Below, piece by piece: positions 10,169 to 20,920 of a stretch of 42,418 nt of DNA. The stretch covers positions 681,015-723,432 of the forward strand of contig BFEA01000103.1 in NCBI GenBank assembly GCA_003427395.1, given 5' to 3'. The DNA is from Chara braunii. Lineage: Eukaryota > Streptophyta > Charophyceae > Charales > Characeae. The stretch's first letter is position 1, and each line of letters begins with the position of its first letter. The position numbers were made by a program, and so were the translations under genes. Under the pieces are notes generated by a model. The model was not told the origin of the DNA. It did not search any database and was given only the letters and a program-made list of their open reading frames with translations.

Positions 10169-11700
10169 GATATTGGGATTGGTCATCACTTTCCTAGATT
10201 AAAAACAAGTGGGTGTATGAACATCTAGATAAATTAAGGTGTTTGTTGGGTAAGAGAGAACATGGATGAGTAGAGTGCAGTCTGAAAAGAGGACAAGTTT
10301 CTTCTCCTTGAGAGTTTTGATAGGATAAAAGTGATGATAGTATAAGAAAAATACATGGATATTTTGAGGATAAGCATGAGGATGAAAGGGATGAGTCGGA
10401 AGTCTGACGCATTATAACATACTTTATATTTATATATGTATCTAAAGGGGATGAGCTGGTGACAACAAACACTTTCACATTACGAGTGAATCCTTGTCTA
10501 TGGTTTGAGTATTTTTGTGAGTTAGTATCTCCCTTTGTCTATCACTATTGGACTCATCTGAGGCCTAGAGATGGTTGTAGAGGAACGGGCGGGTCAGTGA
10601 AAGGTTGTTTGACCAAGATATTGGAATGATTGATTATATGTTTGAGAAAACCATGCCACGACATGGACAAACTTTTTTCAATGACTGGAAACCTTTTCCA
10701 ATCATTTTTCCTTTGAATGAAATGTTTGTTTTTGTGGTTTTAGACAAGCAAAGAGTCAACAAATATTTATTTTAAAAATAATGGTTAAAAAAAAAAAAAA
10801 TTATATAATACAAATGACCCGAGGTGCGTGCCTCACCGAGCTATGATCAAAGACTTGGAGGGCACAACCCTAAGTGGCAGTCTGACGAATGCTCATTTTT
10901 TTTTTATTTAAAAAACATCGTTCATCCACCCCTAGGGTTAACCTAAGGGCTTTAATTACAAAGCCTATGGTGGAAAATTGGCATCGTTGGGACATAACTC
11001 CCAGCGTTGGCTGCTGACCAAATATAACCAGGCAGCGGACCTTCTGGTTTTGGCCTAGAGTTGAGACCTGAAGGGCGGCCGCCCTAGTGAGGGAATCAAC
11101 TCAGGTGGTTACTAGAAGGGTCGAGAGTCAGGTCTAGAAACGGGGTAAAACCCAAGATAGGAGGATTTCTCCGTTATTGCGTAACCAATACGGGAACCAC
11201 TGTTAATATAACAACACAGTGGGCCGCAACTCCGGCCTGATCAGCAGGACTGTGGTGGGTCATAATGGAGACCGTTGTCCTCCTGTATTAGGCTTCGGGC
11301 AGGACGACCGAAAACTTTGGATTGTGATATCAAGAGTTGAACACCCAAGGTCTCGGTTAGGACCCGCGTTTGACGAGTTGATTTCGCACGCGAACACCGA
11401 CCCTGAAAACAACCAACGAATACCTGGGCCAAAGACTAAGGGTGTGGGGGAAGCAAATGTGCGTTCTCATACTTAACTATTTCATGTACTGTAGTACAGA
11501 TCAAGTATTCCCACCTCGAGTCATTATAATTATTTTATGTGGGAGACCCGGGTTAAAATCCCGGCTGTAATAATGAAAAGTAAGGTGACGGAGTCAATCC
11601 TCAAACCACATTTCATTCCAGGATTCGGATTTGACGATTTGCTTGTCGGAAAACATCTTTTATTTGCATATAGTTCTCGAGCGACGGGGACGTCGCTTAA
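10169..11700. other. Internal region between gag remnant and 3' LTR, no gene recognised
   Basis: Where pol would be expected there are only short frames without RT, integrase or RNase H motifs. Features seen: a poly-A run (about 10786-10800), a poly-T run (about 10897-10905), and a tRNA-like 3' half at 11495-11569. The longest frame (11219-11476) resembles nothing I know and lacks coding character. Confidence 0.6.
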
Positions 11701-11715
11701 TGGGGTCTGGGATAC
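11701..11715 (+). promoter_or_regulatory. Candidate polypurine tract before the 3' LTR
   Basis: TGGGGTCTGGGATAC sits directly before TGTCGG at 11716. It is G-rich but interrupted by TCT and TAC, so it is a weak polypurine tract; the call rests mostly on position. Confidence 0.4.
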
Positions 11716-11750
11716 TGTCGGACCAAATACCCTTACAAGGGTATTTGTCC
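11716..11750 (+). promoter_or_regulatory. LTR 5'-terminal palindrome (element 1)
   Basis: After TGTC, GGAC and AAATACCCTT (to about 11734) pair with AAGGGTATTTGTCC, with one unpaired C and a two-base loop. Related palindromes start the LTRs at 27061 (-), 32829 (+) and 41944 (-), with matched changes in both arms. Confidence 0.85.
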
Positions 11751-11859
11751 ATGCTTTTGCATTCGACACGGTGACGACGTCGGCTACCATGATGGAGCCA
11801 GTCTGGAATGGAAAGGGTGTGCACGCTTGAGCGAGAGACTCGAAACGAATTCCTCGGCA

Positions 11860-11866
11860 TATAAGG
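11860..11866 (+). promoter_or_regulatory. Possible upstream TATA box in the 3' LTR
   Basis: CATATAAGG, about 145 bp into the LTR. The context is GC-rich and promoter-like, but no equivalent is seen at this place in the solo LTRs. Confidence 0.25.
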
Positions 11867-12774
11867 CAGGGGCGAATCGGCGAGAAAAATTTCGAGAGTA
11901 TGCGCGCACGTTGTTAGAACGCACGCTGTGAAGGTTAGGATCTGCAGTAGTACCCTTCAACCAAAGAGGTTGAGGGGTCGATAGGATTGATGTTACGACG
12001 AGTAGATTTACGATGTACGCTGAGACTTAATCGCCAATACATTAGTCAGAATAAATTAATACGCGGCCCGGTCGTACGATCGGAGCGATTTTAAGTACAT
12101 GATCATCAGGGTTGAGGTAGCGCCTCGACTGTTGACGTTTGCTCAAGCGGTACCTTTATCCTTACTAGTGCACCGTAAGCAAGGTTGAGGCTCTAGCTCA
12201 GCCTCCCGTAGGTAGAAAAGGGAGTTGCTCCTTGGGAGGTGACTTCCTGACCGCATGACTACCCGAGCGACTAGTGCCTTCATCCCTCTGCAAGGGGGGA
12301 TACCGTTGCAAACTCCGATAACATCCGCACAGGGCCTAGACTCGTACTTCTTGAACCGGTACCCGCCTAACTGATGGTACTAGGCCTCTGGAAATGCCAA
12401 CTTTTGTCTTCGTCTACTCGACATCGAGTTGGGGGCAGGTCTACTCCGTGTGGTACCAGCCTACCTGCTACTAGAGTGCTTCCCGTTGTTCTAAAGTGTG
12501 CGGGTTTACCCCGCTACCTTGTAACTTTCCCACCGTGACCTTCAAATGACGCGACCACAGTTAAGTATTGGCCCAACGGGCCATCCGATTGGAATAAATG
12601 CCCTTGCGGGTCATACGCACACACGCAGACCAGCAAGCGGGCACACCCGCAAAGTGGCAGTGTATATTTCCACATTTTAGCGGAAGATTCATTCCGTTTT
12701 TGCTCCTCCTATCGATGGAATGTGTGTGATCCAATCGATGGAATGTGTGTGTGTGAGACGTTCATGATCCAACC

Positions 12775-12777
12775 AAG

Positions 12778-12867
<90 letters not shown>
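12775..12867. repeat. GA microsatellite running into the assembly gap
   Basis: Pure (GA)n of at least 42 units that ends at the N run. The reverse-oriented solo LTR has (TC)n at about 25332-25352 in the corresponding place, so the repeat is a shared LTR feature that expanded here and probably caused the gap. Confidence 0.95.
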
Positions 12868-13437
12868 NNNNNNNNNNNNNNNNNNNNNNNNNNNNNNNNN
12901 NNNNNNNNNNNNNNNNNNNNNNNNNNNNNNNNNNNNNNNNNNNNNNNNNNNNNNNNNNNNNNNNNNNNNNNNNNNNNNNNNNNNNNNNNNNNNNNNNNNN
13001 NNNNNNNNNNNNNNNNNNNNNNNNNNNNNNNNNNNNNNNNNNNNNNNNNNNNNNNNNNNNNNNNNNNNNNNNNNNNNNNNNNNNNNNNNNNNNNNNNNNN
13101 NNNNNNNNNNNNNNNNNNNNNNNNNNNNNNNNNNNNNNNNNNNNNNNNNNNNNNNNNNNNNNNNNNNNNNNNNNNNNNNNNNNNNNNNNNNNNNNNNNNN
13201 NNNNNNNNNNNNNNNNNNNNNNNNNNNNNNNNNNNNNNNNNNNNNNNNNNNNNNNNNNNNNNNNNNNNNNNNNNNNNNNNNNNNNNNNNNNNNNNNNNNN
13301 NNNNNNNNNNNNNNNNNNNNNNNNNNNNNNNNNNNNNNNNNNNNNNNNNNNNNNNNNNNNNNNNNNNNNNNNNNNNNNNNNNNNNNNNNNNNNNNNNNNN
13401 NNNNNNNNNNNNNNNNNNNNNNNNNNNNNNNNNNNNN
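12868..13437. other. Assembly gap (570 N)
   Basis: Unbroken N run between the GA microsatellite and the start of the second long-repeat copy. The true length is unknown. Confidence 0.99.
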
Positions 13438-13840
13438 AGGAGACAAGAGCAATGGAAGGAGGCAAGTACGGGATATCAAGGTCTGATTGAGGGTGAAGAG
13501 ATACATACCTGGTGCATGAAGAGAGGTCGGCCACGGTGTTGGCCGTCACGTACATCGGTCTTAGAGAATCGAAGTAAGCCTGATGCATGGACACAGCAAT
13601 AGGGATGATAGTTGGGTAGAGTAGGTAGGGGCGATGGACGTCAGACGAAGAGGGGCGACTTTGTAGTTCACACAGGCATGGCCTAAAAGCTTGAACATTC
13701 GCTCGTTACTTCGTTATATTGCTCTATAAGGATGGTTCCTCAGTGCTTTGTACTCTTTGCTTGGACACGACTACTATGACATCTGTGTGAATTCGTAACT
13801 TGGTTTCTGTATATTATTCACGCTCATATACCTTATTAAT

Positions 13841-13856
13841 ACTATTATTATTGTTG

Positions 13857-13919
<63 letters not shown>
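13841..13919. repeat. ATT microsatellite 1, 3' LTR
   Basis: Counterpart of 414-492. The left end reads TTGTTGTTG rather than TTGTTATTTTT. Confidence 0.97.
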
Positions 13920-13920
<1 letters not shown>

Positions 13921-14244
13921 AGCCATCTATAGTCTGGGTCTGGCGACACGGGATGATGCTGTTGATTCTAGAAGGGTCACTATTGCTCATCTGCCCGACG
14001 CAACTGGAATCTACCGTCTGTAATCTAGGCGTTGAATGCCGAGTAGGAAAGGTGAAGAAACTGGGGCTCTTGTGTTGATAAGGGAGGAGTATACTCCCCT
14101 TGACAAGTGATTCTCGGTATTACGAACCTCCGATGGTGTATTATTGGTGCAATGTTGCACTCCGGGAAGTCTGACTCTCTGGCTTTGAAAGTGATGATGT
14201 AATCTGAAAATGTCATCTCGCTGTTGTTTAATTTTCTTCGTTGC

Positions 14245-14313
14245 ATTATTATTATTATTATCATTATTACTATTATTATTATTATTAGTAGTATTAGTAT
14301 TATTATTATTACT
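14245..14313. repeat. ATT microsatellite 2, 3' LTR
   Basis: Identical counterpart of 818-886. Confidence 0.95.
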
Positions 14314-14764
14314 ACATTGGGTGCATGCGACATCTGTGGATAGAAGTTGTGAGTGATACAAGAGACCTACCGAGTGCTCGACACATTCGACAGTGGCCGA
14401 GGTCTGCTCGTACTTGGGTAACTGTTGACATCATCAGCAGCATTAGAGACTGGGCTGCATGGGATCTGACATTAGTAGTCTGGGCGACGAGCGCCGGATA
14501 TGATACCTATTCTGGTTCTCCGTTGATGATGATGGGACTATGCTAAGCATTGCCAATTATAAGCTCATAGTGTCTTCTTAATTGCTGAAAACTCGTATTG
14601 CAATCCTGCTTTGGTTCGAGAGCAAGACTACTTGGTTTAATATGTATGATGCTGCTTGACTTTGGGATTCGCTATTGATCATTTTTTTTTCCTTGCAACA
14701 GTCAGACAAACAGAACGCAGTTAAACAGACAAATATCCACAAACAAATGACGTCGACGGACAGA

Positions 14765-14955
14765 TTGGGGCAAACAGGCACAGTCTGGGACAGTCATACA
14801 TACACTGGGGCAAACAGACCCAGTCTGGAACAGTCATGCACAGACTGGAACAAACAGGCACAGTCTGGGACAGTCATGCACAGACTGCGGCAAACAGGCA
14901 CAGTCTGGGACAATCATGCACAGACTGGGGCAAACAGACCCAGTCTGAGACGGTG
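14765..14955 (+). repeat. 40-bp minisatellite, 3' LTR
   Basis: Counterpart of 1338-1528 with no difference seen. Confidence 0.9.
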
Positions 14956-16271
14956 AACACACAACCATGTCGTGACCTCAAAATGTTGCATATAGTGACG
15001 GATCTTGTAGCGCAGCGAAGAGGGAGAGAGAGCAGGTAAGTCTTCAATCCTAGGACAGTCTTCATGGCACTCTCGTCCACAGGATGAGTACAATCAAATG
15101 AATCTGTTGTAAGAACAAGGAAAAGCATACACTTCTACTTGTGTGTAGATGTACGTATGTCTGTTTATGTGCGTGTGTGTGCGTGTATGTATGTGAGAGA
15201 GAGAGAAAGAGAAAGTGAAAACAGGCAAGCATGACATACCTACAACGTTGGCTGATCAGATACGAACACTAGTGAACAGAGTGAGATTGAGATTTTCAGC
15301 CAACAGGTCGACAGGACAATATTCCTCAAGGAAATGCAGAGTTTTCAGTTTGCGACCATGTGGGTCTTTGGGTACAATGAAACATGCACAAACACAACAG
15401 ACATACACAGGCACCGTGACACTTACACGGGTGACACACAAACACACACACTGAATGAGTATGTGGGGTGGGTTTTATGGCATTGACAGATTGGGTTTTT
15501 GGACTTAACCACATTCTCATCAGGGGTTTGGACCGACAGCCTGCTAGCATTGCAGGGCAGGTGTGAGTAAAGTGTGGACCACCTCCATCTCTCAGGGGTA
15601 TGCTAACTCTGTTCAATACAGTGTGTCCTTGTCCATCAGTGGAATATATCATGGGAAGAAGGTTGGGGACGTGTGATGCACCGGTCGAGGGCGTCGTGAG
15701 GATGGGTCTGTCATCCGCCCAGCTCATTGGGATACACGCCCTGCCTGTTGTGTCCCATGTTGTGGTCTCCACGTGCTGCACATTGTGACGGATCGTGTTG
15801 CATTACTGCTCCGATGTGTTTTGATAAAAGGACGGACAAACAGACANCACCGACAGACCAACGGACAGACAACGGAGACAGACAAACNGACAGATGGATG
15901 NACCTCAACGCACAGGTGTAGTAAAAAAATTGTGAGACACNCCGGTCCCCAGTGAAATACAGTGCACAGTGAAAACACACAGCAATGCACAAATGCACAG
16001 TCATGCAGNNACCGAGACAAAGACATAGATACACAGTCCTANAGATGTACAGTGGCATACGNNGAGAGACANNGATATTCCGANAGAGTGTTACATNGGG
16101 TTCTGCTGANAGTGTAGCCGCGGTACTTGGGTGTTNACTNACAGTTCTGCTATACCATTTCTCATATGGGTGATTCTTGAGGCACTATCAGCTTGACTGC
16201 TCGGACTTCGGCGTGGATCTGAACTTGATCTCTGCACTTCACCTACATTCATGATCCTCACAAAAGTACTG

Positions 16272-16308
<37 letters not shown>

Positions 16309-16347
16309 ATTATTACTATTATTAGTATTATTGCTATTATTATCATT
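16272..16347. repeat. ATT/ATC microsatellite 3, 3' LTR
   Basis: Identical counterpart of 2845-2920. Confidence 0.93.
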
Positions 16348-16825
16348 AAGAACCTAGCAAACCTCTTGCCCGCCATAAGCGAAAGTAAGGTTTGAATGTA
16401 CGAGAGAGGTTTTCGTTTTACCTCAATATTTCCTATATATCTCAGAAAGTGGTTGCGCACAAGTCAATGGGAGTGCAGTCTGTGTCGCACCCTGGACCCT
16501 TCCAGAAGATACCGCTAACTTACGTGAATAAAAGGAGACCGCGGGACAATAAGGACGCAGCAGGAGGCGCTGCATCCGCACACTTACACGAAGTGACACA
16601 AGCCGCAGCTGGGTAGCGGAGGCGCTGACAACCTTTAGGTAAGCATGCAGAGCAGCAAGCATACGTCCGCGCGATCTCGTAGACATGCAAAGCGAACTTG
16701 CTGCGCTTAGGGCCGTGTGGCAGGGTTGACATAAGTAGAGGAAAGCATATGTGGATTGCACATTTGAAACATCAATAAAATGACGTCTTCTTTTCAAATT
16801 AAACTTAATACTATCGTTATTACTA

Positions 16826-16827
<2 letters not shown>

Positions 16828-16898
<71 letters not shown>

Positions 16899-16899
16899 T
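16828..16899. repeat. ATT microsatellite 4, 3' LTR
   Basis: Identical counterpart of 3401-3472. A 24-unit microsatellite with no length change between two LTRs is unexpected if both were truly resolved. Confidence 0.95.
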
Positions 16900-17167
16900 G
16901 TGCGATTATTATTATTGCTATTTACCATTTCTGCTCCATCCTCCTCTGTACTTAGCTTTGTGTGGTCCTCTCGGGTACCTGCCTTCTCGACCTTATTGAT
17001 TAGGATCATGTCCCCGTTAAGTTAACCCTGACCTCAGCTAACCCTTAGAGCCAGCAATCGATTGCGTGAGTTGTATTTGACTAATGATAGGGCGATTTCG
17101 GGAGCTCTGCCGGAGTTCAGGCGGAACGTTGGAGGCAGGGAACAGTGAGGTATGTGTATTTCAACAT

Positions 17168-17198
17168 AAACCGTAAACCCTAAACCCTAAACCCTAAA
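17168..17198. repeat. Interstitial telomere-like repeat, 3' LTR
   Basis: Counterpart of 3741-3771: three AAACCCT heptamers plus variants. Confidence 0.85.
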
Positions 17199-17459
17199 TC
17201 TGTAACCTTTAGGCTGCTACCTGTGACTATGTTAGTAAGAAGGGCACAACGATCTTGCTATGTGGGTGTTCTTTGGAGATGTGGATGCAAAGGGGATCGA
17301 TTACTCATATTCTTCTCTTTATACGTCACCTAACGATGATGGGTATTCATTGGTTCAGCTTGTTGTGATTGAATGCAACGATGACGATCCATGTCATTTA
17401 TTTATTATCATACGCCTGATCCAAGCATAAGTCCCCGAAACTAACAACGGTTCAGGGCA

Positions 17460-18012
17460 AGACTTGTGTGGAGGTAAGAATAGCGGGGAAAGTCTGCCTT
17501 AACAGCGATAAGCCTTGGAGTCGGTCAGTGATAAGAGTAGCAAGGATCCTTGGACACCCGCCTTATTGAGGCCTAGCCAGTGATAAGAGTAGCAGGGAAA
17601 TCCTGCCTTATAAGTGACTAGTCTGATGTAAGAGTAGTGAGGTTTCAAGGACACCTGCCTTATCATTGATCAACCTAACATTCATTCAGTGGTAAGAGTA
17701 GCAAGGATTCTTCGACACCCGCCTTATTGAGGGCTAGCCAGNGATAAGAGTAGCAGGGAAATCCTGCCTTATCANTGACTAGTCTGATATAAAAGTAGNN
17801 AGGTTTCAAGGACACCTGCCNTATCAATAAACATNCTAGCNCTTAGTNAGTGATAAAAATAGCAAGGATCCTTGGACACCCGCCTTATTGAGGNNTAGCC
17901 AGTGATAAGAGTAGCANGGAAATCCTGCCTTATCAGTGACTAGACTGATATAAGAGTCGTGAGGTTTTAGGGATACCTGCCTTATCAGTGACTAGNCATA
18001 GGATAAACCTAC
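17460..18012 (+). repeat. Hairpin-forming minisatellite, 3' LTR
   Basis: Counterpart of 4033-4585, including the same N positions. Units keep ATAAG...CTTAT complementarity. Confidence 0.88.
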
Positions 18013-19002
18013 CGCTAAGTGTGNTTTGGNACANAAGGACCAAGACCCACAAGATTTGCCTTNGTNAGACAANTTCCAGTAACAAGTGGATATATCCTGA
18101 ATNNTCTGCCATACCACCGCAACTCTCTCCACAATCTGCATTGTTCAGTCCTAACTAAGTATCTCTGATTCTGCTGAAAGGGGATAAGTGAGATCTTGCC
18201 TCAGAGAGAGACTGTCCATTTGTCTGATTTCTTTCCTTGATATTCTTTTCCACAGGTTGGATTGATGATATGTGTTGGGAGAAGGAAGAGAACTCAGACA
18301 GGATAATCCCAAAAGGAATAGGAATGAGATAGTGAAAGAGATATGGAGAATTACTGCGACAGTAAAAGGGACGTGAACTGTTGTTCACTACTTGAAGCGG
18401 AAGGGCAACAGCCCAAACGATTAGTTAAGGATAGGAGTCAGACAGAAGACACAGAGTCTGGAAGGGACTTCCTAGATCTTAGTTAGGAAGAGAGATGTCA
18501 AGTTTCTCTTGGACTGTGTTGTGTCTACAGGTTTCGCCTCTTGGAGGAGACTACGGAAGAAAATCCGTAAGGAACTGCAAATTTTGTTATCTCTGGATAA
18601 CAGGTCGGTAGAACTCCGACTCAACTTCCACCATGGCTTGACACCCACACCTAAAGGAAGATCTAAGAAAGGAACAGATAAATCTTCCCCTTGTATCTAT
18701 GCCTAAATTGTCCAAATCACACTCAGAAGTCTTTGAAAATGTGTGAGGTTGGGTTAAATGGGGTCAGGGTTAGGAAGGAGTGCTATTTTCAAGGTTTTGG
18801 GGCGTGAGTGACTTGCTATGAATGGATTAAAGGTTGACGCTCGTTGTGCATTTTGTGTCTGCATCTGTATGCGTGTATGTTGTTTCTTGTATCTGCACAG
18901 GTGTTGGACATCTGTGTTGTCTTCTGAATTAGGGATCGTCTGAGATATTCGAGCAAAGGGACATGACAATCGTGAAAGTGAGGTCCACCGCTAAGTCAGC
19001 TC

Positions 19003-19005
<3 letters not shown>

Positions 19006-19040
<35 letters not shown>

Positions 19041-19047
19041 TATTTGA

Positions 19048-19080
<33 letters not shown>
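19006..19080. repeat. Paired TA microsatellites, 3' LTR
   Basis: (TA)n at 19006-19038 and 19050-19080 around CTATTTGACG, as at 5577-5651. Confidence 0.95.
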
Positions 19081-19081
<1 letters not shown>

Positions 19082-19396
19082 TTGTGAATGGGATCGTAGG
19101 CTGGTCGGTACCTAGGAAGTCATTTTGTCTGGGACTTCTTTTAAGAAGAAAAAGAGATTACTAAGGGTTTGACTCTGACATTTTCATAAGGTCAACAAAG
19201 GGGACATAGAGTCATTGTCATAGTTACCTAAGCGTGGAAGATTGTCCGAGAAAGTCGACCAGATTAGATAGTCGGTCCGAGGAGTTAGTATCTCAGGGCA
19301 TGACACACGGGTCTGTCTTAAGGCGTTCTACCGCGCGTATGCCTATGCTACGGCGATCGAGAAAACGCGCTCGACTGACCTACCTCTGCGATTGCA

Positions 19397-19404
19397 TATA
19401 AAAG
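19397..19404 (+). promoter_or_regulatory. TATA box of the LTR promoter (3' LTR)
   Basis: TATAAAAG preserved in a diverged context (GATTGCATATAAAAGCC). In a 3' LTR it could drive read-through into the purine minisatellite. Confidence 0.55.
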
Positions 19405-19441
19405 CCTTTGTACGTGGGTCAGTAGCTCAGCAAGGATATGC

Positions 19442-19482
19442 CCACCTAAGGGATGGTGACAGATCCCGCAGGTGGAGGTATG
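19442..19482 (+). promoter_or_regulatory. Conserved leader hairpin plus GAG|GTATGT (3' LTR)
   Basis: CCACCT (19442-19447) pairs with AGGTGG (19470-19475); inner GGGA (19450-19453) with TCCC (19464-19467). Only the loop differs from the 5' LTR copy. Confidence 0.55.
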
Positions 19483-19654
19483 TTGTACCTCGCGGGACCC
19501 TAACCTATCGTAGGGAGTCGCGAGAGGTATAGCAAGCACGCACGGTCGGAGTTGGTATTTCGTAAAGTGACAAAAAAACTCCTACGTGACACGACCGTGA
19601 GGTCCATCACCAAAAACTACTTTAGGTCTGGGTGTGGGACCGCCGCGCGCGACA

Positions 19655-20695
19655 GCGGGAGGAGGAGCGGGAGAAGGAGCAGGAGGAGGAACGTGGGAAA
19701 GTGCAGGAGAAGCAGCGGGAGAAGGAGGAGCAGCAAGAAGGGGAGCGGGAGAAGGAGAGGGAGGAGGACAGGGAGGAGCATGAGAAGGAGCGAGAGCAAG
19801 GCGATTATGGCGGGATCTTTGTCACGTTGTTTGGTGGGGAAGGAACGGGAGGGGCAGGAGGAGAAGGAGGAAGAGTGGGAGGAGCAGGAGAAAGAGCAGG
19901 AGGAGGACTCGGAGTGGGAGAAGGAGAGGGGAAGGAGTGGGAGTGGGGCTATGGCGCAGGAAGAGGAGCAGGAGGAGGGACGGGGGGAGGAGGGACGAGG
20001 GGAAAAGCAAGAGAAGCAGCGCGAGCGCGAGAAGGAGCAAAAGGAGGAATGGGAGGAACAGTAAGAGGAGTGGAAGGAGCAGCAAGAGGGGGGGCGCGCG
20101 TGAGCAGGGCTATGGCGGGATCTTTGTTACATTATTTGGTAGAGGAGGAGCGGGAGGAGGACGAGCAGTGGGAGGAGCGGGAGGAGGAGCTGTAGAAGGA
20201 GCGGGACAAGAAGCGGGAGGGGAAACGGGGAGGTGGTTAATGAACGCGCAGGAGGCGGAGTAGCGGGAGGAGATATAGGTGGAGGAGGAAAAGCGGGAGG
20301 AGCGGAAGGAGGAGCAGGTGAAGGAGCAGGAGGATGAACGTGGGAAAGAGCAGGAGAAGCAGCGGGAGAAGGAGGATCAGCAAGAGGGGGAGCAGAAAAA
20401 GGAGAGGGAGGAGGACCGGGAGGAGGAGCATGAGAAGGAGCGAGAGCAGGGCTATCGTGGGATCTTTGTCACGTTGTTTGGCGGAGGAGGAATGAGAGGG
20501 GCAGGAGGAGGAGGAGAAGTGGGAGAAAGAGTGGGGAAGGAGGAGGAACGGGAGCAGGGGAAAAAGCGGGGGAAAGAGCGGGGAAGAAGTGAAAGTGGGG
20601 CTATGCCGCAGGAAGAGGAGCTGGAGAAGGAGGGGGATGAGGGACGGCGGGAAGAACAAGAGAAGTAGCGGGAGAAGGAGCAACAGGAGGAGCGG
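19655..20695. repeat. Purine-rich minisatellite, left part
   Basis: Imperfect array of GGAGGAGCGGGAGAAGGAGC-type words, almost free of pyrimidines on the + strand. It is punctuated by a 30-35 bp box reading about GGCTATGGCGGGATCTTTGT and then CACGTTGTTTGG, at 19805-19838, 20109-20140 and 20451-20481. Box spacing (about 304 and 342 bp) gives a higher-order repeat. Long Glu/Arg/Gly-rich and, on the other strand, Leu/Pro-rich frames cross it in several phases, as low-complexity DNA does; I do not call a gene. It is interrupted at 20695 by a solo LTR and resumes at 27062. Confidence 0.85.
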
Positions 20696-20878
20696 TGTCG
20701 AGCGCATCGGTCCGGCACCGCATGTGGCAGCGCGGGACCCCCTCGGCCGCGTCACGTAGGAGTTGGACCAACCTTGTTACGAACACACAAAAGAAGCTTC
20801 CTTGGGACGCTCCGGCCAAGTGCGCCAGCCATACTTATTGCGAGTCCCTACGACAGGATAGGGCCTACGCGAGGCACA

Positions 20879-20920
20879 ACTTACCTCCACCTTACGGGAG
20901 CTGACACCTCCCTTTGGTGG
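20879..20920 (-). promoter_or_regulatory. Conserved leader hairpin plus GAG|GTAAGT (minus solo LTR)
   Basis: On the minus strand CCACC (20916-20920) pairs with GGTGG (20887-20891) around GGGAG/CTCCC. GAG|GTAAGT, a consensus 5' splice site, follows at 20887-20879. Confidence 0.5.

Larger units (their letters stand above)
1..19654 (+). mobile_element. Giant-LTR, gag-only LTR retrotransposon (element 1, 5' end outside window)
   Basis: Positions 11-6228 recur at 13438-19654 in the same orientation, and the similarity stops exactly after GACA in both copies. At 6229 the left copy continues with GG and then a tRNA-Asp-like primer-binding site. At 19655 the right copy continues with unrelated purine repeat. 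This is what a 5' LTR/internal junction and a 3' LTR/flank junction should look like. The internal region (6229-11715) contains a broken gag in the same orientation and a purine-biased stretch just before the 3' LTR start (TGTCGG at 11716). I found no RT, RNase H, integrase or protease motif, so the element looks non-autonomous, like TR-GAG or LARD elements. The right flank begins GCGGG; the matching left target duplication lies outside the window. The LTR interpretation is firm; the lineage within Ty3/gypsy is inferred from PBS and gag only. Confidence 0.8.
11716..19654 (+). repeat. 3' LTR of element 1
   Basis: Begins TGTCGG and a palindrome shared with three other LTR termini, and ends GCGACA at 19654, next to the purine minisatellite. 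From 13438 on it parallels the 5' LTR with an offset of 13427-13429. Its first 1.1 kb is related to the solo LTRs: TAGCGGAAGATTCA near 12680 matches the reverse strand near 25430, and both are followed by a GA repeat. Length is about 7.9 kb if the N gap size is right. Confidence 0.78.

Noticed and set aside
12689-13594. Longest frames in the window (up to 301 aa)
   Set aside because: They exist only because the 570-base N gap contains no stop codons; visible parts are GA repeat.
1-19654. Segmental tandem duplication of a 13.4 kb unit
   Set aside because: The similarity ends exactly at GACA in both copies, followed by PBS in one and foreign repeat in the other, which fits LTRs better.
19552-20755. 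Several 120-187 aa frames, Glu/Arg/Gly-rich on + and Leu/Pro-rich on -
   Set aside because: All reading phases of the purine minisatellite are open; composition is dictated by the DNA repeat.
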